64,000 nucleotides of DNA from Streptomyces sp. CB01881 (GTDB taxonomy: Bacteria > Actinomycetota > Actinomycetes > Streptomycetales > Streptomycetaceae): the NCBI RefSeq assembly GCF_002953255.1, contig NZ_CP026498.1, positions 252,750-316,749 of the forward strand, read 5' to 3'. Below, one piece after another: positions 51,676 to 60,378 of the stretch (within the stretch, counting starts at the first letter, position 1; each line of letters begins with the position of its first letter). The notes below the pieces were generated by a model that saw only the letters and a list, made by a program, of their open reading frames with translations, was not told the origin of the DNA and did not search any database. Both the position numbers and the translations under genes were made by a program.

Positions 51676-52502
51676 GGCGTGCCCGGCGGCAGCCGGCGGA
51701 GGCGGCCGGCCAGGTCGGGGGCGGCGAAGGCCTCGGTGATGCGGGCCGGGTCCTCGACGAAGTGCTCCCAGGACTCGAAGTGCAACGGGACCACCTGGCG
51801 GGCGCCGAGCGTGCGGGCCAGTTCGGCGCCCTCGGCCGCGCTCAGCGAGAAGGCGAGCTCCCCGGTGCTCGGGAAGTGCGCGTCGCCGAGGTGCAGGAAG
51901 GCCGTGTCGACGGCGAAGCGTTCGGCGATCTCGTCCAGCGCGGCATGACGGGTGGTGTCGCCCGAGAAGTAGAGCGTGCCGCCCTCGTACTCCACCACGA
52001 ACCCGGTGACCGGGCCGGTGACCGGCTCGGTGCCGGCCGGGCCGTGCCGAGCCGGGGTCGCGGTCACCGTCACGGTGGTCGCGCCGGCGGTCGTCCTGAC
52101 GCTCTCCCAGGGGGCGAGGCCGGTCGCCCTGCCGCCCAGCCGGGCGGCGGCCTCCGGGGTGGTGAGCACCGCGCCCGCCCGCGCGGCCGCCTCCCGGCCT
52201 GCGCGGTCGAGGTTGTCGGCGTGCTGGTCGTGGGAGAGCAGGACCAGGTCGACGGGCGGCAGCTGCCCGGGGCCGAGCGCCGCACCGGCGGTGCGGCGCA
52301 GCGGGCGGGCGGCGGGATACTCGCCGGGTTCCTGGTCGAGGGCCGGGTCGGTGAGGATCGTCAGGTCGCCGATCCGCAGCAGGACGGTGGCGGTGCCGAG
52401 GTAGGTGACGGTGACCGGCGCTTCCGGGACCGGGGTGCCCGTGACCGGGGTGGCGGCGGCCGGCTTGTCCGTGACCGTGATCGCGGTGACCGTGGTGGCC
52501 AT
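51663..52502 (-). CDS. MBL-fold metallo-hydrolase
   Basis: A 279-residue metallo-beta-lactamase fold protein. The metal-binding loop is [10 protein letters not shown] (variant HxxHxDN of the usual HxHxDH), followed by PARHGP and SGDTTRH, then a C-terminal His in [11 protein letters not shown]. This is the UlaG/YtnP-like branch, often acting on lactones or nucleotides. ATG 52502; the first 30 residues are Thr/Val/Pro-rich. FMN reductase lies upstream on the same strand with a 69-base gap. Likely part of an electrophile or oxidative-stress response with the reductase and pirin. Confidence 0.88.
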   Translation of the reverse strand: MATTVTAITVTDKPAAATPVTGTPVPEAPVTVTYLGTATVLLRIGDLTILTDPALDQEPGEYPAARPLRRTAGAALGPGQLPPVDLVLLSHDQHADNLDRAGREAAARAGAVLTTPEAAARLGGRATGLAPWESVRTTAGATTVTVTATPARHGPAGTEPVTGPVTGFVVEYEGGTLYFSGDTTRHAALDEIAERFAVDTAFLHLGDAHFPSTGELAFSLSAAEGAELARTLGARQVVPLHFESWEHFVEDPARITEAFAAPDLAGRLRRLPPGTPETL

Positions 52503-52571
52503 GGCGGGCGCTCCTTCGACGAGGGGGCTGGGCAGCAGGGCGGGACCGGCAGGGCGGGGCGGGGGCCGGGG

Positions 52572-53147
52572 TCAGCGCGCGGCGGCGGCGTCGATCTTGG
52601 TCTGAAGCGCCTTCAGGAGGTCCTGGAGCAGTCCGATGGTGATCTCGTCCGTGAGGTTGCCCTCCCCGTCGAAGCGCTCGTGCGAGCGGAAGACGATGAC
52701 CTCGGGCTTGACCACGACGTCGCTGTCGGTCCAGACGAAGACCTGGCGCAGCGCCAGCTGGGCGCGGACGCTGCCGAAGTTGGTCGGGGCGGCGCCGAGG
52801 ATCGCGGTGGGCTTGCGGTGCAGTGGCAGGCCCTCGGTCTTGGTCCAGTCGGTGCTCAGCCAGTCGAGGGCGTTCTTGAGGACGCCGGGGATGGAGTAGT
52901 TGAACTCCGGCGTGGCGATCAGCAGGCCGTCGGCGGCCTGGACGCGGCGGCGCAGGTCGTTGACGATGGCCGGCCGCTTCTCGGGGGTGTCGAGGTCCTG
53001 GTCGTACGCGGGGATGTCGCGCAGGCCGTCGTAGATCTCGATCTCCTGGCCGCCGGGGTTGAACTTCCGGGCGGCGTGCAGCAGCCGGGTGTTGTGCGAG
53101 TCGGAGCGCAGCGAACCGGAGATGGCGAGGATCTTGGCGGTGGCCAT
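52572..53147 (-). CDS. NADPH-dependent FMN reductase (flavodoxin-fold)
   Basis: A 191-residue flavoprotein: GSLRSDSHN (11-19) binds the FMN phosphate, and TPEFNYSIPGVLKNALDW (about 78-95) is the family signature. Members reduce FMN, quinones, azo dyes or chromate with NADPH. ATG 53147 with AAGGAG at 8 bases. The promoter is on the shared divergent region with pirin: TTGACA, a 17-base spacer and TAGTTT, interleaved with a TetR-type operator. Confidence 0.92.
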   Translation of the reverse strand: MATAKILAISGSLRSDSHNTRLLHAARKFNPGGQEIEIYDGLRDIPAYDQDLDTPEKRPAIVNDLRRRVQAADGLLIATPEFNYSIPGVLKNALDWLSTDWTKTEGLPLHRKPTAILGAAPTNFGSVRAQLALRQVFVWTDSDVVVKPEVIVFRSHERFDGEGNLTDEITIGLLQDLLKALQTKIDAAAAR

Positions 53148-53313
53148 GGCGGGACTCCTTCAGAAGCGTGATGCGGTATTCAGCAAGGGAGTTGTCGGAC
53201 CGTCCGGTGAACCGGGCGGCTTCGACATCGAGAAAACTAAACCGCTCAGTTCATTCTGTCAACCAAACGGTTTAGTCTTGACAATGAACTGAATCGTGTA
53301 GTTCATTCGAATC
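53148..53313. promoter_or_regulatory. Divergent promoter region with TetR-type operators (FMN reductase / pirin)
   Basis: CTAAACCG (53237-53244) and CGGTTTAG (53268-53275) form an inverted repeat. Reading leftwards, TTGACA (53261-53256), 17 bases and TAGTTT make a promoter for the reductase; reading rightwards, TTGACA (53278-53283) and TAGTTC 15 bases on may serve pirin. AAACCGCTCAGTTCA lies within. The low-GC tract stands out against the surroundings. Confidence 0.75.
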
Positions 53314-54267
53314 ATGACCACTCCGAGCGCGACCACGACCGCCATCGCCGCCACCACCACCCCGGCCGCCACGCACCCGGCCGCCGCCCCGACCGGCCAG
53401 GCCACCACCGCCACGCGGTCCACCGTCCGCGTCGTCCGCCCCGTCCACACCTACGAGGGCGCCGGCTTCCCCGTCCGCCGGCCCTTCCCCACCGCCGAGC
53501 TGCCGTTCCTCGACCCCTTCCTGATGGTCGACCAGGTCGGCCCGGTCAAGCTCGCGCCGGGCGAGGCGAAGGGCGCTCCCCCGCACCCGCACCGTGGCTT
53601 CGAGACGATCCAGTACGTCATCGCCGGCGACATCGCGAACGCCGACTCCCGCGGCCACCACGCCGTCGTCCGGGGCGGTGGCGTGCAGTGGCTCACTGCG
53701 GGTTCCGGAATCGTCCACGAGGCCCTGCCCACCGAGGAGTTCCTCGCCGAGGGCGGCCTCCAGCACATGCTCCAGATCTGGGTCAACCTGCCGGCCCGGC
53801 TCAAGACCGTCCCGCCGCGCAGCCAGAACGCCGAGGCCGGCGACCTCCCCGTCGTCACCACGGAGGACGGCGCCGAGCTCACGGTCATCGCCGGCAGCAC
53901 CCACGGCGCCACCGGCCCGTTCGCGACCCACACGCCGGTCCTGGTGGTGCACGCCCGCCTCGCAGCCGGCGCCCGGGCCGACTTCACCGCGCCGGCCGGG
54001 CACAACGCCATGCTGTACGTGATGTCCGGCGAGGCCGCCACGCCCGACGCGCAGCTCCCCGACGGCCACCTCGCGGTGCTCGCGCAGGACGGCGAGCGGT
54101 TCACGGTCGAGGCCCGGGGCGGGGCGGCCGAGGTCCTGGTCCTGGCCGGCGAGCCGATCGGCGAACCCGTCGCCCGCAGCGGGCCCTTCGTGATGAACAC
54201 CGCCGCCGAGCTGTACCAGGCCCAGCAGGACTTCAGCCGCGGCCTGATGGGGCGGCTCCCCCTGTGA
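53314..54267 (+). CDS. Pirin-family protein
   Basis: A 317-residue bicupin. After a Thr/Ala-rich start of about 35 residues, the pirin N-cupin holds PHPHRGFETIQY (His metal ligands, near residues 90-100), AGSGIVHEA with a further His and Glu, and the segment HMLQIWVNLPA; the C-cupin begins near 195. Bacterial pirins bind Fe or Mn and some have quercetinase or regulatory activity. ATG 53314. Divergent from FMN reductase and followed by a TetR gene; the three share operator sequence. Confidence 0.9.
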   Translation: MTTPSATTTAIAATTTPAATHPAAAPTGQATTATRSTVRVVRPVHTYEGAGFPVRRPFPTAELPFLDPFLMVDQVGPVKLAPGEAKGAPPHPHRGFETIQYVIAGDIANADSRGHHAVVRGGGVQWLTAGSGIVHEALPTEEFLAEGGLQHMLQIWVNLPARLKTVPPRSQNAEAGDLPVVTTEDGAELTVIAGSTHGATGPFATHTPVLVVHARLAAGARADFTAPAGHNAMLYVMSGEAATPDAQLPDGHLAVLAQDGERFTVEARGGAAEVLVLAGEPIGEPVARSGPFVMNTAAELYQAQQDFSRGLMGRLPL

Positions 54268-54343
54268 GCCCCTCCTGCCGGCGCGACCCAACCCGACCCG
54301 ACCCGTTCCACTGACACGTCCGGATTTGCCACCTTTGCGAACC

Positions 54344-54358
54344 AAACCGTTCAGTTCA
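54344..54358. promoter_or_regulatory. Second copy of the TetR-type operator, upstream of tetR
   Basis: AAACCGTTCAGTTCA matches AAACCGCTCAGTTCA at 53239-53253 in 14 of 15 positions. It lies 164 bases before the tetR start, in the low-GC patch after the pirin gene, and suggests autoregulation by the TetR protein. Confidence 0.65.
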
Positions 54359-54521
54359 TATACTGAGAAACCCCCGAGAAACCCCCGTCCCGGGACCCAC
54401 CCCCTTCCCCACCCCCGGAGCCGGCACCCGGAGCCGGTCCCCGGACCGGGCCCACCCCCGAGGCCGGGCCCTCCCCCGGAACCAGGTCTCCCCCTGGACC
54501 AGAACGCAAGAGGACACCGCC

Positions 54522-55217
54522 ATGGGCGTCGACACGGCAGGCACGGCAGGCACAGCAGGCACGGCTGACGCGACGGACGAGTACGGCATCCCGATCATCC
54601 CCGACCCCACCGACTCGGCCCAGCGGAAGCGCCGGGCCATCATCGACTCGGCGCTCACCGAATTCCTCGCCGAGGGCTACTCGGCCGCCTCCATGGACGC
54701 GATCACCAGCCGGTCCGGAGTCTCCAAGGCGACCATCTACAAGCACTTCGGCAGCAAGGAACGCCTCTTCCTGGCCGTCATCGGCGGCATCCTGCCCCAG
54801 ACGTACGCCGGGCTCGAATCCTGTACCGCCACCATCGTCGAGGCCACCAACCTGCGGACGGCACTGGTCGACGTCACCACCGCGTGGGCCCGCATCCTCC
54901 TGCGCCCGGACATCATGTCGCTGCGCCGGCTGGTCATCGGCGAGACGGAGCGCTTCCCGCAGCTGGGCCAGCTCTGGTACCGGGTCAGCTACGACATGAT
55001 CAACGGCCCGCTGACCGAGGCCTTCACCGAGCTGGACCAGCTCGGCGTACTGGACGCCCCCGAACCCGCACTCGCCGTCCAGCAACTCGTGGCCACCACC
55101 ATCGGCGTCCCCCAGCTGACGGCCACCTTCGCCCCCGACACCACGTTCAACGACGCCGAACTCGCCCGCCTGATCACCTCGGGCGTCGACCTCCTGCTCG
55201 CCCGCTACGCACGCTGA
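54522..55217 (+). CDS. TetR/AcrR-family regulator
   Basis: A 231-residue repressor. The helix-turn-helix lies at about 35-82 (RRAIIDSALTEFLAEGYSAA, SMDAITSRSGVSKATIYKHF, GSKERLFLAVIGG); the ligand-binding domain follows (TetR_C-type, with LRRLVIGETERFPQLGQLWY). The first 35 residues are Thr/Ala/Gly-rich. ATG 54522. It most likely represses its own gene and the divergent reductase/pirin pair through the AAACCGyTCAGTTCA operators, possibly also the MBL and DUF1348 genes. Confidence 0.92.
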   Translation: MGVDTAGTAGTAGTADATDEYGIPIIPDPTDSAQRKRRAIIDSALTEFLAEGYSAASMDAITSRSGVSKATIYKHFGSKERLFLAVIGGILPQTYAGLESCTATIVEATNLRTALVDVTTAWARILLRPDIMSLRRLVIGETERFPQLGQLWYRVSYDMINGPLTEAFTELDQLGVLDAPEPALAVQQLVATTIGVPQLTATFAPDTTFNDAELARLITSGVDLLLARYAR

Positions 55218-55455
55218 CACCCGCGGGACGGCCGCCGACGCCCGCCGACGCACGCCGACACCCGCCGACACCCGCGGGACGGCTGCCGACGCCTTCCGGC
55301 CGCGACGGCGCAGGCACCGGCTCCGCCGCCGGCCGGATCCGCCGCCCACCCCGAATGCACCGCCGCACTCCACCGCGGCGCGTCCAGGGACCGGCGGGGG
55401 CTCCCTGCGATAGGAATGGCACCGAGGGCCGGTCCCAGGCGGAGGAGCCAGCAGC
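55218..55455. other. Intergenic stretch with duplicated GC-rich segments
   Basis: About 240 bases. The segment CACCCGCGGGACGG occurs twice (55219 and 55270 areas), followed by similar GCCGACGCC; otherwise nothing. GGCGGAGGAG near 55438-55447 is the ribosome binding site of the next gene. Confidence 0.5.
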
Positions 55456-56172
55456 GTGAACCAGCAAATCGATGCACAACTGCGGGACCTGAGAGCAGAG
55501 TTGGAGCCGGGAGACGCGACTCCCGCGCTGGTCGCGGCCGTCGCGGCCGGCCGCGCACCGCTCGGTGCGCTCGCCGAACTGGCCGCCCGGCAACAGCGGA
55601 TCATCACCTCCGACCGCCGCAGCCTGCTCCTGCTCGCCACCCGCTGCGCCAACCGACCCCTCGGCTCCTGGTTCGCCACGCTCGCCGAGGGCGAGAGCGC
55701 CGCCCTGCGCACGCTGCCCGCACTCGCCGCCGCCTGCGGAACCATCCTGGACCGGACCGCCGACCACCCGCCCCTGCCCGACCACCAATCCCCGTCCGAC
55801 CAGCCACCCCTCCCCCGCCACCCGCCCCTGCCCGGCTGCCAGGCCTACCCCGCCTACCTGGCCTGGCTCGCGCTCAACGGCCTGCCGGCCGCCGTGGCGG
55901 CCGCACTGGTCGCCAACTTCGCAGCCTGGGGCGGCTACTGCGCCGCCATCGCCGAAGGGCTGCGCCGCCACCACGGGTTCGACGACGCGGCCTGCGCCTT
56001 CTTCGACTTCTTCGCCCAGCCCGCCACCGCCCTGGAACAGCAGGCCGCCGCCGCCCTCGCCCCGGCCGCTCTGGGCTCCGCCGAGCTCGCCGCCGCGCGC
56101 GAGTACGGCACCCTTCTCCAGGCCTACGAACGGCTGTTCTGGGAGACGCTCGCCGCACTCCCCACCGGCTGA
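55456..56172 (+). CDS. TenA/PqqC-like (heme-oxygenase-fold) protein
   Basis: A 238-residue helical protein starting at GTG 55456 with GGAGGAG upstream. IITSDRRSLLLLATRCA, AYPAYLAWLALNGLPAAVAA, LVANFAAWGGYCAAI and DDAACAFFDFFAQPA fit the all-helical TenA/THI-4/PqqC fold common in actinomycete proteins annotated as transcriptional regulators. The catalytic Cys of thiaminase II is not clearly conserved. A Pro-rich insertion (about 95-125) with HPPLPDHQ-like repeats is unusual. No thiamine genes are nearby. Confidence 0.72.
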   Translation: MNQQIDAQLRDLRAELEPGDATPALVAAVAAGRAPLGALAELAARQQRIITSDRRSLLLLATRCANRPLGSWFATLAEGESAALRTLPALAAACGTILDRTADHPPLPDHQSPSDQPPLPRHPPLPGCQAYPAYLAWLALNGLPAAVAAALVANFAAWGGYCAAIAEGLRRHHGFDDAACAFFDFFAQPATALEQQAAAALAPAALGSAELAAAREYGTLLQAYERLFWETLAALPTG

Positions 56173-56648
56173 ACGGCCGACGACAGTCGGCCGACGGCAG
56201 GCGGCACACACAGTCGGGCGCAACCGCCGGCGCAACCACCGACTCGACCCCGCGCCCGGCACCGCCGACGGGCCGGCCCGGGACCACGTCCGTCAGGCCC
56301 GGGACCGACCGGCGGTGAGCGCCGTCGCCGGGAACGCGCCGTTGCCCAGCACGTGCCGCCACCCAACACGTGCCTGTGCCCGGCGGCGACCGCTCGGAGC
56401 CGAGGGCGATCCGCAGCCCCTTCACGGTTCATGCGGACCGCCCGTCGGCCCGTGGTCGGAGTCGGCGACCGGTCACACCTCCTCACCGTCGGATGGGCCG
56501 CTGCGGTGGTTCGTGGGGACGGCGCGCCGGGCCGTGCCGCCCGCCGCCCGCCACCCACTCCCGCCTCCTCCCACTGGACCGCACCGCCCCGCCCTCGCGA
56601 ACACATGACATCGTGGACACGTCAAAACACCGTGGAGGGGAAGTGACA
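56173..56648. other. Intergenic stretch, no gene recognised
   Basis: About 475 bases between the TenA-like gene and the AraC regulator. Frames on both strands are Arg/Pro-rich shadows. The AraC promoter and GGAGGGG ribosome site lie at the right end. Confidence 0.5.
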
Positions 56649-57563
56649 GTGGAACGCTCGGGCGGGCCCAGGGTCCTGGTCGACGACGAGTGTGAGATGG
56701 CGTACGGCGCGCCCCGGTCGCGCCTGCGGGAACACGTCCTCGGGTACCGGGGGTACCGGTTGGCGTCGGACCGGGCCCGGCGCCGGCTGGAGGTACCCAC
56801 CGACGTGGTGACGTTGACGATCGGGTTCGAGGGGTCGCTCCGGCTCACCGACGCGGTCGCCACGGCGGACACCGCTTCGTTCGGTTCGGTCGTCGCCGGG
56901 ATGCGGCGGACCGCCACGATCGCCGAGCACAGTGGTCGGCTGCACGGCCTGACGGTCTCGCTCACCCCACAGGGTGCGTACCGGATCCTCGGCCCGGCGC
57001 TCGGAGACCTGGACGGCCGGTGGACCGAGGCCACCGCCGTCTTCCCCGGCCGCAGTGGCCGGGAGTTCACCGAAAGGCTGCACGACGCGCCGAGCTGGAG
57101 GGCGCGATTCGCGCTGCTCGACGCCCACTTCGACGCGCGGTTCGCCGCCGACCGTGCGTGGGACCCGTCCGCGGCCTGGGCCTGGGAGCAGTTGCGCGCC
57201 TCGCACGGCCGGACGTCGGTACGGGCGCTGGTGGACGGCACCGGCTGGAGCCGTCGCCGGCTGGAGCAGCGCTTCCGTGAACACCTCGGCCTCGCACCGA
57301 AGCAGGCGGCCGACATCCTCCGGCTCCAGCACGCGCTGCTGTCCTTCGAGCGGCGGCCCGGGTGGGGCGGCGCCAGGATCGCCACCCACTGCGGCTTCTA
57401 CGACCAGGCCCACCTCACTCGCTCCTTCCGTGCCGTGGTGGGCTGCTCACCGAGCCGGTTCTTCGCCTCCCGCCGGGCCGCCCAGGTGCCCGAGCCAACG
57501 GACCGCCTGGCCGGGCGGGTGACCACCGCGATCGAGGCCGTGGAACGGGCGCCCTCCGACTGA
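56649..57563 (+). CDS. AraC-family transcriptional regulator
   Basis: About 304 residues. I chose GTG 56649 because GGAGGGG lies 8 bases upstream (GTG 56643 is too close to it). The N-terminal about 190 residues are a DUF6597-type sensing domain (EVPTDVVTLTIGFEGSLRL, GLTVSLTPQGAYRILGPALG); the C-terminal HTH_18 domain has GWSRRRLEQRFREHLGLAPK and GFYDQAHLTRSFRAVVGCSP. It probably activates or represses a nearby gene in response to a small molecule; no divergent target lies adjacent. Confidence 0.9.
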   Translation: MERSGGPRVLVDDECEMAYGAPRSRLREHVLGYRGYRLASDRARRRLEVPTDVVTLTIGFEGSLRLTDAVATADTASFGSVVAGMRRTATIAEHSGRLHGLTVSLTPQGAYRILGPALGDLDGRWTEATAVFPGRSGREFTERLHDAPSWRARFALLDAHFDARFAADRAWDPSAAWAWEQLRASHGRTSVRALVDGTGWSRRRLEQRFREHLGLAPKQAADILRLQHALLSFERRPGWGGARIATHCGFYDQAHLTRSFRAVVGCSPSRFFASRRAAQVPEPTDRLAGRVTTAIEAVERAPSD

Positions 57564-57749
57564 CCCAACCGGTACTGCGCATTCCTACAATCCCCGCCCG
57601 CGTTCCGTACGGCAGGCTGGACCGAACGGGGCGGCGTCGGGGGGGCCGCCCCGGGCCTCGTGTCGCGTACGGGGGCGGGCGCACACCGGCCACAACTCTG
57701 ACCGAAGGGTCACCATGCCGCGAACGGGATCTCGTGCTGTCGCCATGCT
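57564..57749. other. Short intergenic, no feature
   Basis: Between AraC and the WD40 stump; a G-rich tract near 57636-57646 and no coding pattern. Confidence 0.4.
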
Positions 57750-57953
57750 CTAGGGAGCCTTGCGGCGGAACAGGGCAATGTCGCGGTGGAAACCCACCAT
57801 GAGGTCGCCGGCCGGGGTGAAGACGGCGGTGCGTGGACTGCTGAGTGCCAGGGACGCAGTCACGGTGCGGGAACGGAGGTCCCAGATCCGGACGGTGTTG
57901 TCGTTGCTGCCGGTGGGGGCGATCGGGTTGCCGTCGAAGCCGGTGCACGTCAC
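57750..57953 (-). pseudogene. WD40-repeat protein, C-terminal stump
   Basis: A 67-codon frame reads MTCTGFDGNPIAPTGSNDNT, VRIWDLRSRTVTASLALSSP, and FTPAGDLMVGFHRDIALF, one complete and one broken WD40 blade, ending at TAG 57750-57752. Blades of this type occur at the C-terminus of large actinomycete STAND ATPases (NACHT or nSTAND with WD40). Everything upstream is gone, replaced by the Lsr2-like gene region; a relic. Confidence 0.75.
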
Positions 57954-58045
57954 TGAACTCCCGCACCCGTCGTCGAACCCGTCGGTCGTCCTCCGGTGCC
58001 GCGTTCCCCGGCAGGTGGACGTGGCGGCGGGGTAGGCTCCCGATC

Positions 58046-58288
58046 ATGAACGACGGAAGCGGCGCCCCGGGCGTACCCGGCGCACCGAGCGCACTGGGCG
58101 GGCCGGGCAGCGGCGCGACGGCGGACGGTCCTGGGCCGGGCACCGCGGGTCCCGAGGGCGAGACGCTGCACGACTGGGCCCGCGCGCACGGCATCGCGGT
58201 CAACGATCGCGGCCGCATCCCGTCCCACATCAGGGACGCCTACGAGCAGGCGCAGGCGACGTACGGTCCGGCCCCACGCAACCCCTGA
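58046..58288 (+). CDS. Lsr2 C-terminal-domain-only protein
   Basis: An 80-residue protein. The first 40 residues are Gly/Pro/Ala-rich; residues about 43-72 match the DNA-binding half of Lsr2 (LHDWARAHGIAVNDRGRIPS, HIRDAYEQA) including the RGR minor-groove motif. The N-terminal dimerisation/oligomerisation domain of Lsr2 is absent. Lsr2 silences AT-rich, horizontally acquired DNA in actinomycetes; a protein with only the binding domain might compete with full-length Lsr2 or act as a small nucleoid protein. ATG 58046; no strong ribosome site. Confidence 0.8.
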   Translation: MNDGSGAPGVPGAPSALGGPGSGATADGPGPGTAGPEGETLHDWARAHGIAVNDRGRIPSHIRDAYEQAQATYGPAPRNP

Positions 58289-58720
58289 CACCGCAACGCC
58301 TGACACCGCAACGCCTCACACCGCACCAGCGGGGTGCCGGACGGCGATGGCCGCCCCGCGCCCTCACCGCCTTCCGGGCCGACGCCTACGTGTCCGCTGC
58401 GCCCCGTGCGACTCGAAGGGCTGGTGGTCCGGCGCGCAGACCTGCCCGCGCGGCGGCAGTTGGCCGTCGACCAGGAGGCGCTCCTCGTAGCTCCCTCTCA
58501 GCTCCCTCTCAGCTCCCTCGCGAATCCTCGCAGCAACCCCTCGCCCCGGAGTCGCCGGCCAACTCGGGTGGGCCACGGCGGCGTTCCGGGCCGGACTCCG
58601 CCGGACAGGGCCTAAACACCCCCGATCGGCCGCGTTTCCCCCGGTTTGCACCACCGCGTTGCATAGCGTCGGTGCCCTCCCGACCGAGCCCCGGTCGACA
58701 GGCCCAGGAGACCGGCTGCC
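58289..58720. other. Intergenic stretch, repeats of AGCTCCCTCTC
   Basis: About 430 bases before the DHA2 transporter. Three AGCTCCCTC(T/G)C repeats near 58490-58523; no gene on either strand. The transporter promoter should lie at the right side, where TTTGCACC and CATAGCG are seen but not well spaced. Confidence 0.5.
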
Positions 58721-60238
58721 GTGCAACGCAAGTGGTGGACCCTCGTCGCCGTTTCTGTCGCGACGTTCATGCTCCTGCTCGACATCACGGTGGTCAACGT
58801 CGCCCTGCCGTCGATCCGCAAGGACCTCGGCGCCAGCTTCACCGATCTCCAGTGGGTGTTCGACGCCTACGCGCTCTCCCTCGCCGCGCTGGTGCTGACC
58901 GCCGGTTCGCTCGCCGACCGGCTCGGCCGCCGCCGGGCCTTCGCCGCCGGCCTGGTGATCTTCTCCGGTGCCTCGCTGCTCTGCGCACTGGCGCCGAACC
59001 CGGCCTTCCTCAACGTCTCCCGGGCCGTCCAGGGTGTCGGCGGAGCGGTGATGTTCGCCGTCTCGCTCGCCCTGGTCGCCCAGGAGTTCCCGCCCGGCCG
59101 CGAGCGCGGCACCGCCATGGGCCTGTACGGGGCGACCATCGGCGTGGCGGTCGCGGTCGGCCCGCTGGTCGGCGGGGCGCTCACCGACACGCTCGGCTGG
59201 GAGTCGATCTTCTACCTGAACGTGCCGATCGGGGCGGCCGCCCTGGTGGTCACCTACCTCAAGCTGGCCGAGAGCCGCGACCCGAACGCCACCCGGGTCG
59301 ACTGGGCGGGCGTCGCGACCTTCAGCACCGCCCTCTTCCTGCTCGTCCTGGCACTGGTACGCGGCAACGCGGAGGGCTGGGGCAGCACGCTGATCGTCTC
59401 GCTGTTCGCCGGCTCGGCCGTGCTGCTCACCGCGTTCGTGGTAATCGAACTCCGCGTCCGCGAGCCGATGCTGCCGCTCGGGCTGTTCCGGCGGCACGCG
59501 TTCACCGGGGTGCAACTGGCCGCGTTCGCGGTGTCCAGCTCGCTCTTCGCGCTGTTCCTCTACCTGACGCTCTACCTGCAGAACTACCTCGGGCTCTCGC
59601 CGTTCGCGGCGGGCGTGCGCTACCTGCCGATCACGATGCTCAGCTTCGTCGTGGCCCCCGTGGCCGGCCTGCTGCTCTCGCGGGTGCCGGCGCGGCTGAT
59701 GCTCTTCGTCGGGCTGGTCGCGGTCGGCGCCGGCCTGCTGCTGATGGGCGACGTCCAGGCCGACGACGAGTGGACGGGGCTGCTGGCCGGCTTCCTGGTC
59801 GGCGGCGCGGGCGTCGGCCTGATCAACCCGGTGATCGCGGACGTGGCGGTGAGCGTGGTGCCGAAGGAGAAGAGCGGCATGGCGGCCGGGATCAACGACA
59901 CCTTCCGGCAGGTCGGCATCGCGGTGGGCATCGCCGTCTGGGGGGCGGTCTTCGTCGGCCGGGGCGCCGACAAGGTCCGTGAGCTGACCGCCGGAACGCC
60001 GACCGCGGAGGGCGCCCGCCCGCGCGAGCTGATCGAGGCCGCCTCCTCCGGCAGCCTGCCGCAGGCGCTGGACGCCGTGCCCGAGCCCGCCCGACAGGCC
60101 GTCCGGGACGCCGCCCGCGCGGGGTTCCTCGACGGCCTCAACACGGTGCTGCTGCTCGGCGGGCTGGTCAGCCTGGTGGGCGCGGCGCTCGCGCTCTGGC
60201 TGGTCCGGGAGAGCGAGATCGACCGCCAGGAGGTGTGA
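58721..60238 (+). CDS. MFS transporter, DHA2 (14-TM) drug:proton antiporter
   Basis: A 505-residue EmrB/QacA-type exporter with about 14 membrane helices. Motif D1 (LLDITVVNVALPSI) is followed by motif A GSLADRLGRRRAF and motif C-like GPLVGGALTDTLGW (about 150-165). Such proteins export drugs, dyes or secondary metabolites. GTG 58721 follows AGGAGACC. No dedicated regulator is adjacent except the AraC gene upstream. A perfect 15-bp terminator stem follows. Confidence 0.93.
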   Translation: MQRKWWTLVAVSVATFMLLLDITVVNVALPSIRKDLGASFTDLQWVFDAYALSLAALVLTAGSLADRLGRRRAFAAGLVIFSGASLLCALAPNPAFLNVSRAVQGVGGAVMFAVSLALVAQEFPPGRERGTAMGLYGATIGVAVAVGPLVGGALTDTLGWESIFYLNVPIGAAALVVTYLKLAESRDPNATRVDWAGVATFSTALFLLVLALVRGNAEGWGSTLIVSLFAGSAVLLTAFVVIELRVREPMLPLGLFRRHAFTGVQLAAFAVSSSLFALFLYLTLYLQNYLGLSPFAAGVRYLPITMLSFVVAPVAGLLLSRVPARLMLFVGLVAVGAGLLLMGDVQADDEWTGLLAGFLVGGAGVGLINPVIADVAVSVVPKEKSGMAAGINDTFRQVGIAVGIAVWGAVFVGRGADKVRELTAGTPTAEGARPRELIEAASSGSLPQALDAVPEPARQAVRDAARAGFLDGLNTVLLLGGLVSLVGAALALWLVRESEIDRQEV

Positions 60239-60258
60239 CACCGGGCGCGCCGACCGTC

Positions 60259-60293
60259 CCGGGTCCGCGGAGGGGCTCCCTCCGCGGACCCGG
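60259..60293. terminator. Strong bidirectional terminator
   Basis: CCGGGTCCGCGGAGG (60259-60273) and CCTCCGCGGACCCGG (60279-60293) form a perfect 15-bp stem with a 5-base loop, 20 bases past the DHA2 stop and upstream of the chitinase stop on the other strand. Confidence 0.9.
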
Positions 60294-60378
60294 AACACGA
60301 CCGGTCACGACGCGGCATGACGGGGCGGGATGGGGCGGGGCCTGGCAGCCGGGTATCCGGAGAAGCCGCCCCGGCTCC

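Noticed and set aside
58390..59982. 530-codon plus-strand frame before and across the DHA2 transporter
   Set aside because: Overlaps the transporter out of frame; Arg/Pro-rich.
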